Made by a program: the position numbers and the translations under genes. The notes beneath the pieces are model-generated. The model searched no databases, had not been told where the DNA came from, and saw only the letters and a list, made by a program, of their open reading frames with translations. Shown piece after piece: positions 26,421 to 34,404 of a stretch of DNA of 64,000 bases. The stretch's first letter is position 1; every line of letters starts with the position of its first letter. Source of the DNA: Rhodospirillaceae bacterium (GTDB taxonomy: Bacteria; Pseudomonadota; Alphaproteobacteria; GCA-2731375). The stretch covers positions 62,001 through 126,000 of the forward strand of contig JABJKS010000061.1 in NCBI GenBank assembly GCA_018660265.1. The letters are read 5' to 3'.

Positions 26421-28046
26421 CTACTTAGCCGCGTCGCCAATAAGGGCGCGCTGAAATTCACTAGGGTCTATCGCAGAATTGTCGAGGATTGCCGCTTTTG
26501 CGACCTCTGGGTCGAAGTGAGGTCGATTGCCGTCGTCGTAAGTGGCCTTAATAATGCTGGTACGGCGTTTGAACATGGCGTCCGCAGCTTTGTGAAATCG
26601 ATAGGCACCTAAATCAAAAAATACCAATCTACGATCCGTGCACAATGCTTCCCATATGGTAGTTGTCATGCAGCCGTCAAAGATGAATACATCGGTCTGT
26701 TCCATCAATGCCTCGAACCTGCCGTAATCCGTGGCGGCAAATTTTTCAATGGGGTGTTGCTGTCCGCTAAAATAGCCGCCTGGATGCGGTTTGCAGATGA
26801 GGTCGATGGGCAGGGTGTTGAGAAATCTGACAAGGCGAAATTGCCAATCAAGAAAAATGACCTCCGGCAAACCCTTTGAGCCGTTGCCGCTGGTGCCGCG
26901 CGATGGCGTGCCGACATAGACAACTTTCGGACGCTTTCGCGGGCTGCTCTGGCGTTTAAGCGGTAGATTTAAAAATGCCTTGTTGCCATCGGCCCCGACA
27001 ATATTGGTTTTATGCAATGGTGCGATGATTTGGCACGCTTCCGTCATTTCCTCATGCGCAGCGGCGGTCTGAGTTTCCATGACAAACGTTGAAGATACCG
27101 CCAACTCCCCGAGCGCCAATGTCAGTGGCTTGTGGACCATGCTTGCGGTGCCGGCGTGGGTAAAAAATCGTGTTTCGCCGCCACGGTTCAAAATTTCTAT
27201 GGCTATGGCGCGCGCGGCATATTGGTTACCTGTGCTGCCCCAAATCAGGTCCGGCAATTTTGCCTGCTGGGTTGCTTGCATATCACCCAAGGTGACCTGA
27301 AGAATGCGTGATAATCGCGCATGAACCAAATTATTGAGCCGGGTTCGATAGGGGTCGCCAATAGTTGTAGCATTTACCATTCGGTCGGTTAGTGCCTGTG
27401 CCAGCTCCCCGGCTTGATCCTTTGCTGGATTGCTTGAATAGGTTTGGCGGATCTTGTTGAACATCGCCCCAGCATCGTCGAAAACCATTGGTATACCGGA
27501 TGCGCGCGCCATGGGAAAAAGCAAATCATTATGGGCGATGACTTTGCCCTGATGTGCGGCGAGACGATACAGTATCTTCCAAGTCGGCGCGAAGCGATGT
27601 GTTGACAGAATACTGCGAATTAATGGATGGCGGGCTGCGACAATGCGTTTCGTGTCCGGTTCGTTATCTTGCGGGATACTGCTGCCTGTCCAATTGCCCC
27701 TAAGATAGTCGGTTTCAGGTGGGCCACCCACTAGATCCATTCCAGCCGCTTCAGCACATTCTAGTGCAAATGCAATCTCAGCCAACGAGACGGTGCGGGC
27801 GATTATGGCGGTAACGCCAAGTATGACAGCATCGCGTTCAATGCCCGGTCCGCTTTCCAGTACGAAATCCAAAACGGCTTGCCACCAAATGCGTTGAAGC
27901 TCGGCAACTTCGGCAACAGAACAAGGCCACCTCGGTGTCTCGAACCAGCCGGCCTCGGTTCTCATGGCGTCGAGATCAATCGGAAAAATCCGATCAGCAG
28001 GTCTGGTTGATCGGCTGAAGTTTTCCGATGCGTTCGGGTTGGTCAC
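26421..28046 (-). CDS. Uncharacterised large surface-sugar protein, possible glycosyltransferase
   Basis: A 541-aa protein that I do not recognise with certainty. The C-terminal 170 residues carry VVYVGTPSRG, LICKPHPGGYFSG, DVFIFDGCMTTTIWEAL and RRLVFFDLGAYRF. This is an order similar to the donor half of CDP-glycerol/KpsC-like GT-B enzymes (KPH-P, then a Ser/Thr-rich loop and an acidic patch). The N-terminal half is predicted alpha/beta without a named motif. It starts at GTG 28046 after AAAGG. It is 24 bases upstream of the AMP-ligase and likely in one transcript with it. Third member, more distant, of the transferase-like set at 6679 and 12597. Confidence 0.5.
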   Translation of the reverse strand: MTNPNASENFSRSTRPADRIFPIDLDAMRTEAGWFETPRWPCSVAEVAELQRIWWQAVLDFVLESGPGIERDAVILGVTAIIARTVSLAEIAFALECAEAAGMDLVGGPPETDYLRGNWTGSSIPQDNEPDTKRIVAARHPLIRSILSTHRFAPTWKILYRLAAHQGKVIAHNDLLFPMARASGIPMVFDDAGAMFNKIRQTYSSNPAKDQAGELAQALTDRMVNATTIGDPYRTRLNNLVHARLSRILQVTLGDMQATQQAKLPDLIWGSTGNQYAARAIAIEILNRGGETRFFTHAGTASMVHKPLTLALGELAVSSTFVMETQTAAAHEEMTEACQIIAPLHKTNIVGADGNKAFLNLPLKRQSSPRKRPKVVYVGTPSRGTSGNGSKGLPEVIFLDWQFRLVRFLNTLPIDLICKPHPGGYFSGQQHPIEKFAATDYGRFEALMEQTDVFIFDGCMTTTIWEALCTDRRLVFFDLGAYRFHKAADAMFKRRTSIIKATYDDGNRPHFDPEVAKAAILDNSAIDPSEFQRALIGDAAK

Positions 28047-28266
28047 GCCGAATTACCTTTTAACACGTAAAATCCAGACGAAATTCCCGAAACTTCGAAA
28101 ACGGTTGTGAGGCCGTCATTTCATGGTACGGGGCTAGTTTTGTGCCACAAGCGGCGTGAGGGTCGAATGAAGAGACCATTCTTTGATACCTAGAAAAGTT
28201 TTCATTCAATTTTACCGACATCAATCTATAGTTGTTAAATGAGGAGGCAAAAGCCAACACATTCAC

Positions 28267-28956
28267 TTACCCAACCAGTTCAAATGTCGTGAATTTGAGA
28301 GCTGGCCGGCTCTTTATTTTGTAATGCCGCTTCAAATTTCGACGTAGAAATGCTTGGTTTCGATCTCTTCCGTCAACCACGAGTATGAAAGACGCGGGAA
28401 GTGTGGATTCTAAAAGAAGCATATCAGCGGAAATCTCCGTACGTCGAGATGTTCCATTGAAGGAAAGTCCGTTAATCGCCCCTTGAACGTCGGGTCCGTA
28501 GGGGCCGTCAAGGTACACCATATTCGGGATTACGTCTGGAATATGATCGAATGTATGGCAAAGTTCACCGTTGATTTCCTTCGCAGTCGCGGAGGAATGT
28601 ATCAGGTCCACGGGCGCGTCATTGGGTAGTTTCGCCCGTGTGTTTTCAAGCCATTCTTCGCTTGTATCGACGGAGTAGAGACGCCCTTGCCTATTGGACA
28701 TTAGGGCATGGCAAAGGACCAACGTCGAAAACCCCACGCCAAATTTCAATATGCATTTCGGTTTACGTTCGATGACAGTCTTGTGCAAATTGTAAAGGTC
28801 GAACGGAATAGCCGAAATTTCGTCCTCCACGCCTTTAAAAAGGGGGATTTTATTTTCTTCGATGTAGCGCTTACCAGCGCGCCGAAGTGCCGGCTCTTGA
28901 TACTTGGATTTGATCAAGTCAAATTTTCGCCGGGCGATAAAAGATAGGTTCTTCAA
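28267..28956 (-). CDS. Class I SAM methyltransferase-like protein
   Basis: A 229-aa protein that probably starts at TTG 28956. The SAM-site-like segment CILKFGVGFSTLVLCHAL has a lysine where motif I usually has E/D (ILEIGxGxST). It is followed by YSVDTSEEWLENTR and an aspartate-rich NMVYLDGPYGPD, a pattern found in small sugar-locus methyltransferases. The last third, LPASFILVVDGRDRNQAFLRRNL, fits the family core. It lies between pseC and the 541-aa gene with gaps of 273 and 220 bases, the two largest inside the Pse operon. Methylation of a glycan is likely but not shown; the motif I change needs attention. Confidence 0.6.
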   Translation of the reverse strand: MKNLSFIARRKFDLIKSKYQEPALRRAGKRYIEENKIPLFKGVEDEISAIPFDLYNLHKTVIERKPKCILKFGVGFSTLVLCHALMSNRQGRLYSVDTSEEWLENTRAKLPNDAPVDLIHSSATAKEINGELCHTFDHIPDVIPNMVYLDGPYGPDVQGAINGLSFNGTSRRTEISADMLLLESTLPASFILVVDGRDRNQAFLRRNLKRHYKIKSRPALKFTTFELVG

Positions 28957-29229
28957 TTTTTCATAAAACCTTCAATAATGAGGCAATCGCAGGCAGATGT
29001 TGCCGACGGTCGAAACGATTTCGTCCGCAGCCCAGAATATTAGCAAGTAGCCTACCGTCAAAAATAGTCTTGGGACCCTGAGATTCCAGCTTCAAAGAGC
29101 GGTCGAATTCAAAACGCAAGGACGTTTTTTGCCTTCGCTCAACCTGTGACATAGGGCGCTTTCATCCTGTTCGGTATGCAGAAGCGACTAAAACCCGGAA
29201 AATCGATAATTTGTCAGAGAAATCAAATT

Positions 29230-30441
29230 TTATGCACTTGGAACAATATCGTGCAAAACCTCGATGACGTATGAGACATCATCATCGCTTAACGAAGGAA
29301 ATAGTGGCAATGAAAGCACTTTCTCATAGTAAGTCTCGGCACCAGCCAACCGGCTTTGATCGCCGAAGCGGTCTTGATACAAGGGTTGCAAATGTAGTGG
29401 GATATAGTGGACTTGGGATCCGATGCTGCGATCACGCAGTTTTTTAATGAATTTTGCCCGTTCGCATCCCAGGCGATCAAAATCTATGAGTACCGCAAAG
29501 ATATGCCAAGCCGCAGCATTGCCTGGTTTTTGGTCGATGGGCCTTAACAATGGCGCCAAGTCGGCCAGGCCGTCACGATATTGTTGGACCAGGTCCCGCC
29601 GACGCTCAATAAACCGATCAACTTTTTTGAGTTGGCTAAGCCCCATGGCGCAACTGATGTCGTTCAGACGAAAATTAAAGCCAAGATCAGCAACTTCGTA
29701 ATACCACGGATTTGCCTCGCCATCGCACGCAAAGCCCAATTCATGGTTGGCGAAGTCTGCGGGGTTTCTCGTCAGTCCGTGATTGCGCAGTTGCCGCATT
29801 CGGGCATCAAGTGCTGCATCATTGGTCGTAACAGCGCCGCCTTCTCCCACCGCTATTGTCTTGACGGGATGGAAGGAAAATACTGCCGCATCAGAATGAC
29901 GGCATTCACCGGCAAATGCGACGGTGCCGTCGCTAACATCATAGCTCGAACCCAATGCATGACAGGCGTCTTCGATTACATGAAGTCCAGCAGTACCGGC
30001 AATCTTGGAAATTTCCTCTGGGTCTGCGCATTGGCCGTTCAGGTGTACCGGAAATACTGCCCGGACATTACGCCCCCGGCTCTGTTCGAGGGCTTCTTGC
30101 AAAGTGTCGCTTGTCATTAAGCCTGAATTTGGGTCGACGTCAGCGAATATAACATCGGCACCAACGTAAAGGGCGGCGTTAGCCGTTGCAGCAAAAGTTA
30201 AAGTTGGCACCACCACCGCGTCGTTGGGCCCCAGTCTCAAGGCCATAGCCGCCAAATGCAAGGCCGCCGTTCCGCTGGAGCAACTGACCGCAAATTTAGC
30301 ATTCACGCGCTCTGCCAATGCCGCTTCGAAATCGTCGACATTTGGTCCTGTTGTCAACCAGTCGCCCCTTAGGACATTGACGACGGCTTCAATGTCATCA
30401 TCCTCAATAACTTGACGACCGTATGGCAGATGCTTCCGCAT
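29230..30441 (-). CDS. pseC: UDP-4-amino-4,6-dideoxy-N-acetyl-L-altrosamine transaminase
   Basis: A 403-aa DegT/DnrJ/EryC1-family PLP aminotransferase that converts the 4-keto product of PseB to the 4-amino sugar, using glutamate. The start is set at ATG 30441 because the sequence MRKHLPYGRQVIEDDDIEAV is the typical PseC beginning; the longer frame would run into pseB. Landmarks are CSSGTAALHLA, VPTLTFAATANA, VIEDACHALGSSY and the PLP lysine K194 in SFHPVKTIAVGEGGAV. The gene starts 14 bases after pseB, so the two are co-transcribed. Second step of the pseudaminic acid route. Confidence 0.93.
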   Translation of the reverse strand: MRKHLPYGRQVIEDDDIEAVVNVLRGDWLTTGPNVDDFEAALAERVNAKFAVSCSSGTAALHLAAMALRLGPNDAVVVPTLTFAATANAALYVGADVIFADVDPNSGLMTSDTLQEALEQSRGRNVRAVFPVHLNGQCADPEEISKIAGTAGLHVIEDACHALGSSYDVSDGTVAFAGECRHSDAAVFSFHPVKTIAVGEGGAVTTNDAALDARMRQLRNHGLTRNPADFANHELGFACDGEANPWYYEVADLGFNFRLNDISCAMGLSQLKKVDRFIERRRDLVQQYRDGLADLAPLLRPIDQKPGNAAAWHIFAVLIDFDRLGCERAKFIKKLRDRSIGSQVHYIPLHLQPLYQDRFGDQSRLAGAETYYEKVLSLPLFPSLSDDDVSYVIEVLHDIVPSA

Positions 30442-30455
30442 AATCTGGCTATTGA

Positions 30456-31493
30456 TCAAGCACCGTCGCCGGGCGCGTTCTCCAAAAGGTTCGCCAAGCC
30501 GTTCGCGTCCAGCCATTCATCGTTGTTATCGCTTGAATAGGAGAAGCCGTTTATGACCGGTTTGGCGCCGCTGATGGCATACTCATCATTCGTCCACCAT
30601 TTGAAGGCCGGTTGAATAATAAAACGATCGGCCTGCTCCAAGGTCATGCGACCGTCGTCCATGGGGACCATAATCTCGTGCAGTTTCTCTCCGGGCCGGA
30701 TGCCGACTATTCTTTGCTTCATGCCTGGTGCCATGCAGTTGGCAATATCTGTGATTTTCATACTTGGGATCTTCGGCACATAGGTCTCACCGCCTTGCAT
30801 TTGCGAAAGACAGGAAAGCACGAAATCCACGCCTTGGCGTAAAGTAATCCAAAAGCGGGTCATATCGGGATGGGTGATCGGCAATTCGTCCACACCTTCT
30901 GCCAGAAGCTGGCGAAAGAATGGTATTACGCTACCACGCGATCCGATCACGTTGCCATAGCGAACGACAGAGAAACGCGTGCCGTCCATGCCACTTAAAT
31001 GATTAGCGGCAATAAAGATTTTATCCGATGCAAGTTTGCTGGCACCGTAGAGGTTGATTGGGTTCGCCGCCTTGTCTGTGGACAGTGCGATGACTTTCTT
31101 GACGTCGTTGCGAATGGCCGCCTGAACAACGTTTTCAGCCCCCAAAACGTTAGTATGAATACATTCAAAAGGATTGTATTCGGCCGCCGGCACCTGCTTT
31201 AATGCCGCCGCATGCACGACATAATCGACGCCACGCATGGCCATTTCAAGCCGGTCACGATCCCTGACGTCGCCAATGAAATAGCGCAGACCATCCAAAT
31301 CCCGAAACTCGCGGCTCTGCTGCATTTCATATTGCTTCAGTTCATCGCGGGATAAAATAATTACTTTTGCCGGATTGTGGCGGGTTAAAATATTCTTAAT
31401 GAACGCTTTGCCGAATGACCCAGTTCCTCCGGTCACTAATATCGCGGCCCCGTCCAAAAAATTATCCGAGAAATCGTGAAATCGGTGGGTCAT
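30456..31493 (-). CDS. pseB: UDP-N-acetylglucosamine 4,6-dehydratase (inverting)
   Basis: A 345-aa extended SDR that removes water from UDP-GlcNAc and inverts C5, the first committed step to pseudaminic acid. The NAD(P) motif is TGGTGSFG at residues 21-28. STDKAANPINLYGASK follows, with Y149 and K153 as the catalytic pair and D140-K141 as in the PseB/FlaA1 group. FWITLRQGVDFVLSCL and the metal-free C-terminal part are normal. It is the first gene of the long minus-strand run, and the region upstream has a possible promoter near 31553. Confidence 0.94.
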   Translation of the reverse strand: MTHRFHDFSDNFLDGAAILVTGGTGSFGKAFIKNILTRHNPAKVIILSRDELKQYEMQQSREFRDLDGLRYFIGDVRDRDRLEMAMRGVDYVVHAAALKQVPAAEYNPFECIHTNVLGAENVVQAAIRNDVKKVIALSTDKAANPINLYGASKLASDKIFIAANHLSGMDGTRFSVVRYGNVIGSRGSVIPFFRQLLAEGVDELPITHPDMTRFWITLRQGVDFVLSCLSQMQGGETYVPKIPSMKITDIANCMAPGMKQRIVGIRPGEKLHEIMVPMDDGRMTLEQADRFIIQPAFKWWTNDEYAISGAKPVINGFSYSSDNNDEWLDANGLANLLENAPGDGA

Positions 31494-32019
31494 AATTCTT
31501 TCTGCTGTCAGCTTGTATGATCTTTGGTCAAAATAAGAGAGTGCACGGGCACATTATAGCTTTGCAAAAGTGCAGCGAATGCCGGTCATCGTATCGTTCA
31601 GTATGGTGATATTTGATCTTCGCAGGCACGCGGCGGGCACAACACATGCGCTCAAATTTATTTCCACGCTGCCGCAGTTCAGGTGAAGCCAATTATCGAC
31701 ATAATGGCGATCATCCAAACGAGTTGAGTCACAAAGATAGCATAATAGTTTCGCTAATAGCTACTTTTTAGCACGGTTATCACAGTTGATCTATCCATTT
31801 ATTTAGTTCAAGCGAAACGTTAACATCGGGGAGTTTCCGTAAGGAAGTATAGATTAGCTGCTGCAAATATGGCAATGTCGAACGAACCATTCAACGTCGG
31901 CTGGTCCTGTTTGATTTAGCGGTTTGGCAAACCAATCAATTGCCTTTCATGAAAAACCAATTTACAGGTGATTTGCCATCAATACGTCTGTGAATCGAGT
32001 TGCAAATTGAAATGAGACA
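31494..32019. promoter_or_regulatory. Divergent intergenic region between pseB and galE1
   Basis: 526 bases with no convincing gene between the minus-strand pse operon and plus-strand galE1. It is relatively AT-rich in the right part (31720-31880). I see no long palindrome and no transposon end. Both operons must start here. A perfect TATAAT on the minus strand at 31553-31558 is the best promoter candidate for pseB; I could not assign one for galE1. Confidence 0.5.
31553..31558 (-). promoter_or_regulatory. Possible -10 element of the pse operon
   Basis: On the minus strand the bases read TATAAT, the exact sigma-70 -10 consensus, 60 bases upstream of the pseB start codon. The corresponding -35 position reads only weakly like TTGACA (CATTCG at 17-base spacing), so the promoter may be extended or activated. 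This is a single-motif call. Confidence 0.3.
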
Positions 32020-32022
32020 GTG

Positions 32023-33054
32023 ATGCTTCTGCCAAAACCCCCTGTTTTGATTACTGGTGGCGCGGGCTATATTGGTGGCCATGCCATGCTGGCCTTGCTT
32101 GATAGCGGACGGGAAGCAGTTGTTCTGGATAATCTGTCGACCGGTCGTCGACGGGGCGTACCTGATGGTGTGTCGTTCTATCAAGGTGAAATTGAGAACG
32201 GTGATCTGATCGGGCAAATCATTAAAGAACACAAATGCCAGGAAGTGATGCATTTCGCCGGTTCCATCGTTGTTCCGGAATCAGTTGCTTTGCCGCTAAA
32301 TTATTATGAGAATAATGTTGTCGGCAGCACGAAACTGCTGCGCGCCTGCCTTGATAACGGCATAAAGCGTTTCCTTTTTTCATCTACAGCAGCTGTATAT
32401 GACGGCAACATGGATGTCACCGGTGGTACGCCGTTGACGGAAGACGCTCGCTTGGCACCTGCCAGCCCCTACGGCCGAAGCAAATTGATGACCGAATGGA
32501 TGTTGCAAGATATCGCTGCTGCAACGAACCTGCGCGTCGCAGTGTTGCGATATTTTAACGTGGCTGGTGCGGACGGGGAAGGCCGGACAGGACAATATGC
32601 CAAAGATGCGACCCATTTGATCAAGCGTGCCTGTCAGGCCGCCCTCGGCCTGCTGCCTCATATTGATGTATTTGGAGATGATTACCCTACGCCAGACGGA
32701 ACCTGCTTGCGAGACTATATTCATGTTAGTGACCTTGCCCAGGCTCATCTGGCCGCGTTGGATTACATGGCGGATAACCAAAAAAACCTGACCCTTAATT
32801 GCGGCTATAGTCACGGCTATTCGGTGACCGAAGTTCTCAATGCTACGGACCGGATCGCCGGCAATATGTTCGATGCAGCACCTATAGTGCGCCGACCCGC
32901 ACCGCGTCGAGCGGGAGACCCGGCTAGCCTGATCGCTGATACGAGAAAAATTAGATCGATTTTAGGTTGGCAACCGCAGTTTAACCACCTGGATGACATG
33001 ATCGCGACGGCCCTCGTCTGGGAGCAGCAGTTGCTGGCAGGCTATCACGTGTAA
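32023..33054 (+). CDS. galE: UDP-glucose 4-epimerase (first copy)
   Basis: A 343-aa GalE-type epimerase that interconverts UDP-glucose and UDP-galactose, or the N-acetyl forms. The NAD site is GGAGYIGGHAM, the catalytic tyrosine and lysine are in SPYGRSKLMTE, and RYFNVAGAD and DGTCLRDYIHVSDLA are standard GalE blocks. ATG 32023 is preceded in frame by a GTG at 32020. It is highly similar to the second copy at 34405-35466; the two flank a FecR-domain gene and point the same way. GalE probably supplies a sugar for the surface glycan of the left locus. Confidence 0.9.
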   Translation: MLLPKPPVLITGGAGYIGGHAMLALLDSGREAVVLDNLSTGRRRGVPDGVSFYQGEIENGDLIGQIIKEHKCQEVMHFAGSIVVPESVALPLNYYENNVVGSTKLLRACLDNGIKRFLFSSTAAVYDGNMDVTGGTPLTEDARLAPASPYGRSKLMTEWMLQDIAAATNLRVAVLRYFNVAGADGEGRTGQYAKDATHLIKRACQAALGLLPHIDVFGDDYPTPDGTCLRDYIHVSDLAQAHLAALDYMADNQKNLTLNCGYSHGYSVTEVLNATDRIAGNMFDAAPIVRRPAPRRAGDPASLIADTRKIRSILGWQPQFNHLDDMIATALVWEQQLLAGYHV

Positions 33055-33361
33055 TGTATTTTGCCGGTCTAATTCCGCCATGGCGCAGGCAACATCCTCG
33101 GGGTGTTCGCCAGGCTTAAGATGCGCAATCAACTGCCCTCGACCTATTCGGCGTCAGACGGGTACTCATATGCATGTTCATTCGCTTCTCTCCTTGAAGT
33201 TTCTGTTGTCGCAAACATCGGCTTTTCAGAAGTGGATCGAATGAACAACCTCGTAAGAACTCACATCTAGAGGCACAAAAAACGACCCGGCTTTCATCAC
33301 CGGGCCGTTTCTAATAATTTTAGCAACAATTTCTGCGCCGTCACGGTGGCGACTAAAGTTT
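33055..33361. other. Intergenic region with fecR terminator
   Basis: 307 bases between galE1 and the minus-strand fecR-like gene. The right end carries the fecR terminator (see separate entry). Near 33160-33210 the minus strand has an AAGGAG site in front of a 21-codon frame (MNMHMSTRLTPNR...), which I do not regard as supported. Nothing else recognised. Confidence 0.4.
33278..33310 (-). terminator. Rho-independent terminator of the FecR-domain gene
   Basis: On the minus strand, a GC-rich stem (AACGGCCCGG with CCGGGTCGTT, one mismatch) encloses a 9-base loop and is followed directly by a run of T residues. It sits about 50 bases after the stop codon of the FecR-domain gene, the right place to end that transcript. 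Confidence 0.8.
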
Positions 33362-34177
33362 CTAATTTGTCGCAGTCGATGTCGACGTGCTGCTGGATGT
33401 ATCCGTGCTGGTGTTGTTGTTGTCGGATGAGGCTGCCGCGATAGCCACTGCTACTGCCGCCGCCAATGCTGCAACGCCAACCAATGCGCCTGTCGACAGG
33501 CCACCAAGGCCACCCGTGGTGGCACCGCCGCTACCTGTCGAAACGCCTGGCTCAGGGCCCAGGGCACTGTTCATGGCTTGCAGCTGTGGTGTGGCAGGTG
33601 GGCTGGCAGATGGTGGGGTGGGTGGCGTCCCTTGAGACACCGATGTTGTGAAACCGGAATTCACCGTTGTCGTGGCACCACCGCCGGTGACCGTCACGCT
33701 GCCCGCGGTTACGGATACGGTCGTTGTGCCATTGGCGGCCACGGCGACGACGAGGGTCGTGCCCCGTACACCAATGACGGCCGTCGGTGTGCGGATGGAA
33801 TATTTCTCCTTGGCCAACGTACCCGTGACAAACCGCATAACGCCCTTGCTCATGGACAGGGCGACTTGGGATTTGGAGGCATCCGCATCAAAGATGAATT
33901 TATCCAAAGTAATGGATGAACTGGCACCAACGGACAAAATTGTGTTGTCCTGGAAAATCAGACGTGTTGCGCTGTTGGCACCGGTGTTGATACTTTCGTC
34001 GGAATAGACGGCATCCCTGAGATTCAGGTTGCGGGTGTTGGATTGAAACACGCCCATGACCTTGGAGACGACTTTATTTGTTGTGCCAACCGCAACCTGG
34101 GCCTGGGCGACAACTGGATGCAAGGTCAGCGCCGCGACCATGGCAAAAACCGATGCTTTCCGAAAAACCATGCTCAT
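33362..34177 (-). CDS. Secreted FecR-domain protein
   Basis: A 271-aa exported protein. A signal peptide covers about residues 1-26 (hydrophobic VFAMVAALTLHPVVA, cleavage after AQA). A FecR domain follows (residues about 35-165): DAVYSDESINTGANSATRLIFQDNTILSVGASS, then SIRTPTAVIGVRGTTLVVAV and a beta-repeat tail. A Pro/Gly/Thr-rich low-complexity linker leads to a C-terminal hydrophobic segment (GALVGVAALAAAVAVAIAA) and a Ser/Thr/Asn tail. FecR domains of this type occur in periplasmic or surface proteins, not only iron-signalling regulators. A GGAGAGG site precedes the ATG. Its place between two galE genes is unexplained. Confidence 0.85.
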   Translation of the reverse strand: MSMVFRKASVFAMVAALTLHPVVAQAQVAVGTTNKVVSKVMGVFQSNTRNLNLRDAVYSDESINTGANSATRLIFQDNTILSVGASSSITLDKFIFDADASKSQVALSMSKGVMRFVTGTLAKEKYSIRTPTAVIGVRGTTLVVAVAANGTTTVSVTAGSVTVTGGGATTTVNSGFTTSVSQGTPPTPPSASPPATPQLQAMNSALGPEPGVSTGSGGATTGGLGGLSTGALVGVAALAAAVAVAIAAASSDNNNTSTDTSSSTSTSTATN

Positions 34178-34404
34178 GTTTCCTCTCCCCTCAAGTGATT
34201 CTTTGTATGATAGCTTATTGTTACCATGTTAACCGCATCATTACGCCAACTATGGTTAATGTTTTGTAAAAATGCAATAAGCACGCCTTTGCCACCCTCA
34301 AAAGCAGATCGTTCGATCAATTATATTTGCGCGGTGCTTTGGCCCATTATACCAAATCTTTGATAATTTCTTTGTCATAAATTTCATTCTGGTAAAATGT
34401 CCTC

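Noticed and set aside
28060..28266. A 68-codon minus-strand frame between the 541-aa gene and the methyltransferase-like gene
   Set aside because: No ribosome site in front of the start, no motif and unlikely composition; treated as intergenic sequence.
28961..29152. A 63-codon minus-strand frame between pseC and the methyltransferase-like gene
   Set aside because: No good ribosome site and no recognisable family; low-complexity composition. It could be a remnant but cannot be supported.
33150..33215. Short minus-strand frame with a good AAGGAG site (about 21 codons)
   Set aside because: Too short, no conserved feature, and it lies downstream of the fecR terminator; the Shine-Dalgarno match may be chance.
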